DNA from: Dichetophora obliterata
Taxonomy: Eukaryota; Arthropoda; Insecta; Diptera; Sciomyzidae
Length of the DNA stretch: 64,000 bases
Direction of reading: 5' to 3'
NCBI GenBank assembly: GCA_963920525.1
Contig: OY986435.1
Span: 263,006,962-263,070,961, forward strand
Part shown: positions 32,401 to 44,400 of the stretch, piece after piece
How the letters are laid out: each line of letters begins with the position of its first letter
Position numbering within the stretch: position 1 is the first letter of the stretch
Made by a program: the position numbers and the translations under genes
Notes under the pieces: generated by a model
The model's input: only the letters and a program-made list of their open reading frames with translations
Databases searched by the model: none
What the model was told of the DNA's origin: nothing

Positions 32401-35400
32401 GGTAAAAATAGTTTTTTCTTGATTTATTTTTTGTTCTTATTTTTAGCACAAACGTTACTTTTGTGGTATAAATAAATTTCCTATTGATTTTAATTTTTGT
32501 TTTAGTGCCCATTTTACCGGATTTTCTGTCCTCAATGGATAATAAATCATATCACACTCAATTGGACTTGAGCAACAGCGCTGCCAGTCTTGGCGGCAGT
32601 GTTTCTTCTCATAATCTAGCCTATCGCAATGCTGATCTCGGTTCGCATGCATCAAAAACAGTTATGACGAAGCATCCAATACCGGGTAAATCATTGGTAA
32701 ATTTTTCACTACTACAAGTGCAGGAAGGTGGTGAGAGAGTGGCAATAGCGCCTGGCGAGACAGCTGGACAACAATTGCCACGTGGTGCAGTCGCTGGTAC
32801 TATTGTGGATACTCCAATAAAGCAGGAGGGGAAAAGTGAAAGTGGTGTCACCGCTGGCGATAATGAAGACAGCCTGAACAGCGAAAATGGCTCCATTGGA
32901 ATACTACTGGCAATGAAGGCATTGGTACAGCTGATCTTTAATCCAATTGTTGGCAATCTTTCAAATAAGTATGGTTATCGTGTACCGATTGTTTTCGGAA
33001 CCTTTTGTTTGCTGATATCGTCTCTAGGTAAGTTTTCATTAAACGTATACAATGTTAATTTACAAAGTGAAAGTGTATAGAACCGTAAGTCTTAAAGTCT
33101 AAAGTAAATCTGAGCTAGTGATGGGAAAAAAATTATTATTCGATAAATCGATCATACGATTGATCGATTATTAATTGCAATTCATAAAAGCAAAATTTAC
33201 CGATTAACTGAATATCCGATTAATCGCTAAAATTTATAAAAAACTTTAAAGAACCAACTTTACAACAACTACAAAGTAAAAAAGTAATTTTTTATAAGTT
33301 TTTTATCAATTCTTTTGTCTTGTTAATAAACCCTACAGAAAATTGGACCAACTTTTAAATATTTCTGAACTAGTTCCACAAAGGACCAGTACTGGTCCCT
33401 CCGCACTACCCTTTAACACTGATCGAACTGACGCTTTTTATTGATGTCATAGGAAAAGACAATTGCACCCAAAACCCTACCTTTTTTCCTACATTTGAAT
33501 TAATTCCATCATGAACTTTTCCAAACTGGTACTTTTCCAACTGGTAAAGTCTTAAAGTAGGTCTTAAAGTGGTTTCAAAGTATTCTTGCATGTATTACGA
33601 ACAGAAGTGCATCACATAAAAGATGATGCATTTTTTTATTTTATATATTTTTTTTTAGATATAATGCAAAAACTTACCATTGTTGAATTCTTTAAATTGA
33701 TTTTCCTCAAAAATTGCCACAACGGATGTCCAGATCTCGTTTAGTTTTGTCAGTTAAAGTTTTGACAAGAAAACAAAATTAACTCTCTTCTACGCTGGAA
33801 GTTTTTTGTTTTGTTTGAACCATGGCAGAATAACCAGGTAGATGCAATTCGGAGAGCAAAAAACGAGAGAGCAAAACATTGGCTTAACTATAATGTCACT
33901 ATTGACAATTTATGTTTATTCGTTCAGCCATAGGGATGTTTAATTTACTTGTAACCGTATAAATCAATTGAGTACCCAGATTTTATGTATGAACATGTAA
34001 AAAAAGTAAACAAAAATCTTAAAAATTTTATAAAATGAGCCGTGTTTAAACTAATTGTAGTTTTGCCTTAAATGAAGCAAATGAAAGTTTACTTTTAATA
34101 TAATTTTCATTCGACTACTTATTTCGATTGTTCAGTAACCAATTTATTTGTAAAGCTATGTACGGCTTCTTTAAACTGTCAAAATATATTTTGACAAGTG
34201 AAATTTCTGTTTGAAAAAATTAAATTTTTTTAATGAAATCGACGATTGTTTGTTTATTTGCCAACAATTGATGAATTGAATTATCGCGACGGGAGGAAGT
34301 TATAGGGTGTCCAGTAAAGCCGTTGTCAAACCTGAGTTGTCGTTAAACATTTGCAGTTATCGCAATTGAAATACTCAAGATAAACTGCTTGGGAGTACAT
34401 GCTATTTACGTTTAAGTCCACCGGAATGGAAACGGATGTGCTAAATTCAAGAAACAATCTTAAAATAATTATGTGTATTGTGTTGCAAGTAATTGTGCTC
34501 TGTGTAATTTTCAAATTGTAATGTTTAAAATGTAATTAATAACTTGCTGGGACTTTGAAAAAATAAATTAAATTAATTGTCCTTAAGATTTCAGCTACGT
34601 TTTTAATTCGATTCGATCGGCAATAAGTAATATGCGAAATTACTACATTAAAGGCCGTTTTCTCAATGTCCGGTAAGCACTAATCGGAACTTTGACCGGC
34701 TGTTAGCAAGAAAGCATTTTCTCAATGTTCGGTTAGGTCTTAAGTGCCGGTTAAGTTAATGGCAAGTTGAGGTTCCGGTTAGTTGCTAATCGGAAGAACA
34801 GCTGTGTAGTGCAAAAAATAATTATATATCTTATAATTAAGAATTCATTATAATTGATAATCATCCAATAAAAAAGTCAAAATTGATATCATTTTCAAAG
34901 CAGCTCATTTTGACATTATAATTACGCCTTTGTTATTGTTTTGTTGTCGGAGAGAGCGTATTTCTAGTGCATCTACCTGGTTATTCTACCATGGTTTGAA
35001 CCATGGCAGAATAACCAGGTAGATGCAATTCGGAGAGCAAAAAACGAGACAGCAAAACATTGGCGTAGCTATAATGTCACTATTGACAATTTATTTTTAT
35101 TCGTTCAGCCATATGGATGTATAATTTACTCGTAACCGTATAAATAAAGCGAGTACCCAGATTTTTTGTGTGAAAATATAAGAAATATTATTAAAATCAT
35201 TACAAATTTAATAAAATGAGCTGTGTTTATAGTTAAAATACAGAATTAATTGTATTTTGGCTGTAAACAAAGCAAATAAAAATTAAATTTTAATAAAATT
35301 TTCATTTGACTACTAGTTAGAATGTTCAGTAACCAATTTGTTTGTGTCGCTATGTACGGCTGCTTTGAATTGACAAAATATATTTTGACATTATAGCTAC

Positions 35401-38400
35401 GCATTTGTTATTGTTTTATTTGTCGCAGAGAGCATGTTTCTAGTGAGCCTACCTGGTTATTCTGCCATGGTTTGAACAAAAACAAAATAAAATCAAAGTG
35501 AACTCTTCTACGCTGAAAGTTTTTGTACTATTTTATAGAAATTACCTACAAATTGAGCTAGAAATGAACTAGTTAATTTTTTCAAACAGCTACTGGGAAG
35601 TTATTTATATATTGTTATGTTAAATATCTAATTATTTTAATGCTTTCCTGATTTGTCTTATTATAATAATTTATTTGTGAACAAAGTCGTTATAAAGTTT
35701 TTATTTCGTCATTTTTAGTGAATATGAGGCTGAGAAAAAGAAATAGTTTAGGATACAAAAATATTTCTAACTTCACTATTTTCTTAAATTTCGGTTTGTT
35801 TTTAATTTTGGTCTTTTTTAAATGTAAACTTTTGAAGTTTTAATTTTTCTAAAAAACTCCCATAAAGTAATAAACATTTTTTATCAAACTGTAAGAAACC
35901 TCGATTAAATAGTCTCTCATATTTTCTTCTGAAAATCCTCAAGAGATTAATCGATATTTACTTGAGATTAAAATTAGAAAAAAAGCCATTGTCAATAGCA
36001 CAACATACTTACACCAAAAGCAAGTCCGTGGAAATAGCTCTCCACTCCATAGTTTCCATCATTGAAAAATCCCTCCATCAGAAGGAAAATACGATGATAA
36101 TTGTTATTGATATAGAAGGGGTCTCTAATAACGTCGAAGCAAGATCTATCACTAATGCGCTAACGGAGCTTGGGGATGGATGCCGCGCTGATAGCACTGA
36201 TATATCAAATGCTAGTTGGCAGGATTATAAGTGCAAAATTTGGTGCTGCATCCACGTTAAGACCTTTACCAAGGGGAACCCTTCAAGTAGGAATTTAGCA
36301 GTAAATGAACTGTTAGTCAAACTGGAACTAGAGGGATGCAGGGTGATAGCTTATGCCGATGACCTTGCTATTTTTACCTCTGGACAATACATATCTACTC
36401 TTTGAGACATTATGCAAAATTGCCTAAATAATCACTGCTGTACATGAAGCGTTAACTTGGCTTCAGGTAAATGAGATGTCGTCCATGAATACTTGCATAC
36501 TATCCGATAGTCAAGTCGCTTTGAAAGCCCTAGGAACTGTTGAAGTAACATCAGAAACAGTAGATCTCTAAATGAGATGGCGAAGCAGCTCAAAATCGTT
36601 CTATGCTGGATTCCTGGGCATAAGGATTTTTTAGGTAACTGCAAAGCAGATGAACTCGCTCGTACAGGAACTACACCCAAAAAATATTTAGGATAAAATT
36701 ACAAATAAAATCTTTGTAGAAATACAAACAGAGGCTATTCGTAGAATGTACAAATGTTTTGCACATAGTACAAACGTTTGTAGTGTTGGCCGCATGAAAA
36801 AAAATTTTTGAATTCGTAACTTTGTACATTCTACAAACGCTAGTTTGTAAAAATCTATATTGCATAAATTTGTGAACTGAACGAACATTGTTTGATAATA
36901 TACAAAGTGGTGGCAGCAGCGTTCGTATATTTGTTCGTATCTTTGTAGATGAAACGAATGCGTTTGTAAAATACACAAATATTTCTTTGTACAATAAACA
37001 AACGGTCATTTGTATTATTCACAAAGTCGTTCGTAGGCTGAAAAGAACAAAGGGCTTTGTAGAATACAATAATTGTTTTGTACATAGTACGAAGCTTTTT
37101 TTTGGGTGTACCCAACAACTATCTATAGATAAGGCAAGCCTTGGTATTCCTCTCACCACATGTAAACTCTTTACACATAAGTTATCTGGCACCAAAACCA
37201 ACAACAGATGGTCAACTGGTAGCACGTGTAATATAACGCGGCAAATCTGGCCCAAACTCAACCTTAAGCGTTCAAAAGAACTCATTTCTCTCAGTAAAGA
37301 CCACATCAGCACCATGGTAAGGATCCTTACAGGGCACTGCCTTTTTGGATACGCTCAAATATTCAACATACCACACAACGACTTCTGCAGAAGTTGTAGA
37401 GATGAGGAGGAGGAGGAAGAATCAACAGAACATTTCTTCTGCACTTGCCCAGCGCTGGCTCAAAATCACTTCCTCCACATAGGCAACTGGTTCTTTAATG
37501 ACCTTTACGAACTCTCGGAATCTTTGGTTTACCGAATCCTAGGCTGAGTAAACAGCTCAAATTGGTTTAAATAAGATTAGGAAAATTAACCCTTGTTATC
37601 ACAATGGGCCTCATTGGCCTAAATGTGTCTTGTTTAAGACAGTCACACTAACCTAAGAAACCTACAACGAGCGTGGCTTTTAACTTTTAAAAGAAAAATT
37701 ACGCAAATCGGTGAAATACTTTAGAACTAATCGGTGTACAGACATTAATAAAATCACCCAACGACTAACTTGAGAACCTCCTAATTTTTGAAGTCGGTTA
37801 AAAACTGTTATAAAAAAAAATAAATTTGAAAATACATTTTTTCTGACAATGACTACGAAAATACTATATTGAGTCAAGATAGACTAAATATAATATAATA
37901 GACTAAACAAATTTTTCCACCGTTTTATATTAAAATATGAATAAAGAATTATGAAAGAGTGCTGCGCATATAATTTTCGTGCTAGTTTTTTAGTTTATTT
38001 TTTTTTTTTTGTTTTAAAGCAAGTTGGAATGAAACCAACTTGCACTGGCAAAAGATTCAAGAAACAAATTTCGTCTAGCCTGACGTCAAGATCGTAAAAA
38101 TATTTTCATCGTAGCTAGAAAAGTCAAAATGAAAAGTAAACAACATGACGGACCTGCGCAATACGTAATCCTTTTATCTATTATTCTTGATATTGAGTAT
38201 GAAAATAAAGCGTAAATTTACAAGTGATAGTTCATGCGATTATTTTTTTTACGATTATTTTTTCGGAAAATCGAATGAAAAAGTGAGATACAATTAAATC
38301 GTTAACAGAAAGAAAATAAACGGTTAATATAACTTTTTCGGTTAATTATTTATTTATTTATATTAGTACATTAAGAACTAGATTCTTTTATAGTACAGAG

Positions 38401-41400
38401 CTCAAAGACATAATTTGAATTGAACTTATTACAAAACATTTAAACTTAAATTTAAGGTAATTTAAATTTATTGTTATACAATTAAAAGTGTTATCAATAA
38501 ATTTTTATGTTAAACAAATGTAAATTCATAAGACAGATAAAACTTAAATTAAGAAAGAGCAAACAAGAGAGAGAGAGAGAGAGAGATAAAGTCATATAGA
38601 GCTAAAGATCTGATATTTTGTTAAGGCGGTCTTCTCATTCAAAACCCGTTTTTTGGACCCTTTTTAAAAAAATTCTTATTTGAAAACGCAAAGAATAATT
38701 GAAAACTTTTTTTATTTATTGTATTACAAAAGGTTCAAAGTAAATAAAAAATTTTTTTTTGCCTCGATTCGTGGGCTGTTCAAAAAGTAATGAGACTTCA
38801 AAGTTGGTGGTGAAAAAAAGGTGTCGTCACGGCGGCCACGATTCCGGGTCTCCGGAGCGTCTGAAATGAAAAAAAAAACGGGGTTATAATCAGTATAGAT
38901 GTAATTCTCGGGTGAACCTCAAGCTTAATTTTGTGATTTTTTTTGACAAAATGGCGGCCATTCAAAAAAAAATTTCAATTTCGGGTGTTTTTTTTTTTGT
39001 AGTTTAGTGTAAAAAAAAAATAGTAAAAAATTTTTTAAAATTATGGTCGAGGTTCACCCGAGAATGGTGACAATTCTGCGTCGATTCCACTTTGTTTCAT
39101 AAAAATCGGTTCAGTTGAACTGGAGATATCATGGCCGCCAGTTCGAAAAACGTGGGTTCGAGATAAACGCGTTTAAAGTTTGAAGTAATTTTTTGGGAAA
39201 AAATCAAAAATGTTTAAATGCAGTTTTAAAGAGCTGACAATTCTCCGTCGAATTCACTTTGTATCATCAAAATCGGTCCGGTAGAACCGGAAAAAACTTA
39301 ACTCATAGGTCAAAATACGAGGGTTTCAAAAAAACCCAAAAAATTTTTTTTCAAGAAAAGCAGTTCTGCTGGTATCAAAGTTATTTTTTTGGCAAAAAAA
39401 GAAAAAAAGTGACAAATTAAAGTACGCAATTAACAAAAGGAGGTAATTCTGCGTCATTAAAGCTTTATTTCATCAAAATTGGTTCAGTAGATGTGAAGAA
39501 AACTAGCCAGGTAGTCAAAAAAGGGCCTTTGAAAGAAAATCTAAATATTTCACATATTTTTTACTTACAAATATTAGTCGGCGATGCCAGCTCCATACAG
39601 GCCACCTTACTCTTTTTCGTAGAAACTGCTTTCTGCTGCCCTTTCTGTTCTGCGAGCCGTTCTGCCAGCTTTTGATGATGCCGCAGCTCGAGTCTCTGAT
39701 CGGTTCAATCTGTCTTCATTGCGAGATAGTGCGTATTCGTATGCGTTTTTGCCAATCGCAATACCCATCAAACCCATAATTTTAAGTATGGGTATAAAAC
39801 CGTCGTTGAAGAGGCACGTTGCAATGAAATTGGCCACTTCGATGGTGCGTGCGCCTGAGTTGATGTGTTTGGGCGAAAGTGACCAAAGAACAGAATTGTA
39901 GGACTCATTGGAATTCTGAGTTTCAGATCCAAGGCATCTTTCAAGCAAATTATCTGCCGACAGCGCTTCGTAAGCTGGTTTTATTACCTCCATCACCTTC
40001 TTGTCGAGAGGTGCATACGTGTGGTGAAAGCTATCTAACGTACCTTCAGCAGCTGCTTTCTGCCATGCGCACCAGCTTGACGCACCGGTGGGGCAATTTT
40101 GGTGTTGCGGTTTATCATCGGTGGAGCACTTATGGTAAAAAGTGGCCCAAATTTCCTTTTTCATATCCTCCACGGAGTCAGGATGACGGCGGATCGCAAG
40201 GCCATAATATGTGGTCAACTCGGATATTAATTTGTCGGTGAGCTTGCCCGCACCTTTGCCTCCAATGCCCTTATTTTCTTTTTTTATTTTTCGAAGTCGC
40301 GTGCCCATTCGCTGACAACGTGGTAAATACAGAACAGAACTCGAGAATGCAATACTTCAAATTGTTTTTGATTGATACTTCGTCGTCTTCGTTATTCTTG
40401 AATTTCTTGGCCGATGTACTGGTATATTCAGAATCCTCTGGTCTAAGATGCTGATTTCCACTAAACCCGCGTTTTTTAGCACGATTCTGACGCTCACTTG
40501 GTCGTTTTTTTTTTTTTATTACTTTTCCGATCCATTTTACAAAAATCACAATAAATTTATAAAAAATTTACTTTTCCGTTCACTGAAGCGCACGCGTCTG
40601 TTGCTCAACTCGATACAAACTGAACTAAATGATGCTTTCAGTTGAACACCTGGACTCAAAAATGCTTCAACCCCTAAAATAAGCAGAAATGTGTATTCGT
40701 ATGTTTGTATGAATATGTGTGCAAACACGTTTTTACCTAACAATAAACATTTTCAACGGAATTCGGTGGTTACTTTATGCCGCTTCATTCGAAAATGAGT
40801 CGAAAAAAATAGCTCATTTTGACGAAGACCTTGCTTCACAAAAAAGGCTGTATCTTCTAAAGTATTTCGAATTTCTAAAAATCCTTTTAGGGGCATATTC
40901 ACAACTACCCAAGCTATAAATAAATGCAAAAAAAGTCGAAAAAAAAAGTTGCTCAATGAGAAGACCGCCTTAAGTATTATGTGATGAAAAGTGCTTCAAA
41001 ATAGCATGTTTGAAGGATGTTTTTGACGCTATGGATTTTAAGCTACTAGGCAATGAATTCCATAATCTAGCGGCATTAATAAAGAATAGTCTTGTGGAGT
41101 TTAGAAAGTTAAAACTAGGTATAATTAGCACTTGGCTTCTAACTGACCGACTAAATTGCAGTTTTTCAAATAAGTAGAAAGTAGTTTTGTGGTGTATGAG
41201 TTTGTGTAAAAATATGCAATTTCTGGCATTAGAGTAGCTTATGATATCGCAAAAGTATACAGGTTTTTAATTGAGCTAAATGATCAAATTTACGCAAACC
41301 GTAGACATAACGAGTGGAATGATTAAACGCGATCTGCAATTTAAGTTGAGACCGCGAGTCTAACTTGCTGTATACAAGTTCAGAATATGTTATGACGGGG

Positions 41401-44400
41401 ACAATGAGCTGAATTACAAGTTTACGTCTTAGATCAATAGGTGTATACTCAGACGACATCCTAAGGTTACGCAAGATGTAATTGATTTTGCGGACTACAC
41501 TGTTGATATGATCTGTGCAAGTAAGGGAGGCATTGATGTTAAATCCAAGACTTACAACACTATTAACTATTTTTATGATTTTATCACCCAATATAACGTC
41601 TGGAATGGAGTCAGGGCTTATTTTTTCTTAAGAGACAGGCAATCTTCCCATCACTAATGTAAGTCTTTAAATATGAAGTTTTGTCTATGATCCTTTTTTT
41701 TAAACTATGCCGATTTACATACAGAAACAAAAGAACGTAACTCATAAGTTTAAGGCGTGTCTGAAAGAAAATTTAAAAAGTTTTTAACTAATTTAAGAAA
41801 GCCGTTTGTTTTTAAATTACAAAAAATTAAAATACAAAATTAAAAACAATAATTATATTTGAAAAGTTTTATATTTCGACCAATTCTTTGATTTAAGTTT
41901 ATTTTATAACTAACTGAACCCGGTGTGCTTCGCTACCCCCCTCGTTATAAAATAAAATTAAAAGTATTTATATATTTACAAAAATTTATTTATTTAATTT
42001 GCATTTAATTATTGCAATGCTTCTCCCCTTTTTTTGCTGTAAACCAATTAGAATTCAACACTGAACCGCATGCAATTTGCTTCATGCTCCGCCTTTTTAT
42101 TTTAAGACCAATCAAAAAGCAGCAATTACACAATCAGCTGTTTCGCAATCAGCATATTAATGTTAATGTTAATGTTGTGTGGTGGAGATGCGTACTGCGA
42201 CCTAAATGAGATCTATTGTACCTCCTTCTCAAAGCTCCGCTGGGTTTGCGGATTACAGAATTTCATCCAGCCCTATTTCTCTAATGAATTTGAGAATATT
42301 CTTAGGTTCAAGGGATGAAACCTGCTCTAGACTCAGCTCATAATTCCCCAGTGCTAGTTTACGTCTGCGAGCCACGGCGTCGCAGTTTGTAAGTAGGTGT
42401 ATTGGAGTCTCCTCTGCTTCTTCACAGAAACGGCAGTTACTATCGGTCTCTATGCCCAATTTCATCAGGTGGTATTTGAGTTTACAGTGTCCTGTAAGGA
42501 ACCCCGTTAGAATCCTAAGATTCGGTTTGCCTAAGCTTTTGCACAATTTTGATCTCCGAGTGTTAAAATCTCTGAGGAGCAATTTGGATTGTCTTAGCTT
42601 TGGGAGGCTTTTCCAAAGGTTTAAACGTTTATGTCTCTCCTCCCTTCTTAGTTCTTCTTTTATAGAATGTGTGCCCAATCCGCAGAATGGTTCTGGTCCT
42701 ATAAATTTTGTGGCTGCACCCTGTCGCGCTAGACCATCGGCTTCTTCGTTACCCTGTATTCCTTTGTGTCCTGGGACCCAAAGTATAGTAACAGTGTTAT
42801 TCTTGCCTAGTTCGTTGAGTTTTGTTAGGCATTCCCATGTTATTCTCCCATGTAATTAACACATATTACAAAATCAGCTGTTTTGCAGACAGTTGTGGGA
42901 GAAAGAGAATGGGGCTACCCCACTATTTTAATTAATATGTATTTTAAATTTGAGGTAAAGCCGTTAATAAACGTAGTAAAAACGTAGGTGCAGAAGTGTG
43001 CATGGTCGAAAAATATTATCATGTAATAAGTATTCCTGAGTCAAAGCTGCACGCTGTGAAAATTTCAGATCGGCTAACAGGTCCAGCCTCCAATATATCG
43101 CAAACAAAGGGGCATGCTCCGCCCACTTTTCTCCTGGTACGTATTCCCAATTATGCTAATACCATTTGTACCAAATATCATCGACGTAGGTCAAAAAATG
43201 CCCAAGATATGACGATTTTAAATTTTGGGTTATTTGGGCGAGGCCACGCCTCTTTTTCCACTCACAACTTTATATAGTCAAGAATTTATTATTTCGTAAG
43301 AATGTTTTATTGTGAAAATTTAATGACGATCGGTCCAGTAGTTAAGACTATATTAAAATTTTTAATTTTCCTAAAAAGGAAAATTATTCCATTATGCCAA
43401 TACCATATGCACCAAATATCATCGATGTATGTCAGAAAATGTCCAAAATATGGTGATTTAAATTTTTGGGTTATATGGGTGGTGCCACGCCCCTTTGTCC
43501 AATAAAAACTTCATATAGCCTCTTATTCCTTCCAGAGTCATAGTAACATGCTGCGAAAGTTTCAGTAAGATCGGTCCAAGGGTTTGGCCTCTTATAAAGC
43601 ACAAACCAACAAACAGACAGACAGACATTAATTTTTATATATATAGATTTTTAAGTTATTGTACAATGTTACACCTTAGTAAGCGTGGAATATCTTGTGT
43701 TATCGAATGATGTAAATATTTTGTAAATAAACCGAAAACTCGGATTTTTGAATGCAACATTTCGAAAGTTTTAAAATTATGATATTGGATCATTATTAAC
43801 ATAGGTTTTTTGTAAATATCTTCGAAACTACATAACCGATTTAAGAGTTTGATATCTCGTTTTAAAGAACATGACATCGGTTTTCAAAAAAATAAAGTAA
43901 AACAAAAAAAAGCAAAAAAATAAAATAAAAATATGTATATGTCATTGGTGGTACAATATGAAAATTGGATTTTACCACGCCCCTCCGCCCACAGACCGAA
44001 AATAAAAAATCAGACTTTACAGTGTCACCCGCCTGAATATTCTGAAGATTCCCTGAAAATTTCATCAAAATCGCCTCAGCCATACGTTACAGACATACAC
44101 ACATCCTGTTTTATATATATAGATATTGTGCCTGGGGTCTTTTGGAAAATTTTATTTTTTTTTAAATATTCATTAAATAGAAAAACTTTAATAATATTCA
44201 ATTTTCGCGACGTTTCGAAGGTGTCTAATTTCTGTTTATTTTAATGAATTTAAAATAAAAACCGAATTGACCAAAAGAGCCCAAGCACAATATAATAAAA
44301 TAATTATATTTATATAATTTATTGTGAACTCTGATGATTTTACAAGTAAGTTTTGAAAGAAGGCAACAACAATAACAAAAAAACAACAACTCTGTATAAA

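Larger units (their letters stand above)
29478..32505 (+). other. Vmat intron 1 (3.0 kb)
   Basis: Contains a foldback element (29935-31138), a LINE tail, a poly-G tract and a CCCGGGAT word patch at about 31990-32075. Stretches at 29480-29930, 31139-31980 and 32080-32500 show nothing recognisable. Confidence 0.8.
38625..40969 (-). mobile_element. Kolobok-like DNA transposon, TTAA TSD
   Basis: Inverted ends GGCGGTCTTCTCATT / AATGAGAAGACCGCC are flanked by TTAA at 38621-38624 and 40970-40973. It lies inside the L2-like LINE and carries an internally deleted transposase on the minus strand. Its non-coding left half (TAGTTTAGTGTAAAAAAAAA near 39001) resembles, inverted, the right half of the 11986-13278 element, so they are diverged families of one lineage. 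Confidence 0.8.
38345..41700 (-). mobile_element. L2/CR1-like LINE 3' part, split by Kolobok insertion
   Basis: Minus strand. 41591-41229 reads VVSLGFNINASLTCTDHIN, IPVITYSELVYSK-like text and QIAFNHSTRYVYGLRKFDHL, the thumb and C-terminal region of Jockey/L2-type reverse transcriptases. It continues to LFFINAARLWNSLPSSLKSI and a stop formed at the TTAA target at 40970-40973. The 3' UTR resumes at 38620 with an (AG)n tract and ends in AATA repeats near 38345. A frameshift separates the blocks and the 5' part is missing. Confidence 0.65.

Noticed and set aside
33118..33250. hAT-like end TAGTGATGGGA with GATCGAT words
   Set aside because: No matching inverted end or TSD nearby; the TCCCATCACTA at about 41648 lies in a LINE and is probably coincidence.
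36671..37118. Cluster of overlapping open frames on both strands
   Set aside because: They arise from the TTTGTA/TACAAA word array of a MITE and encode nothing recognisable.
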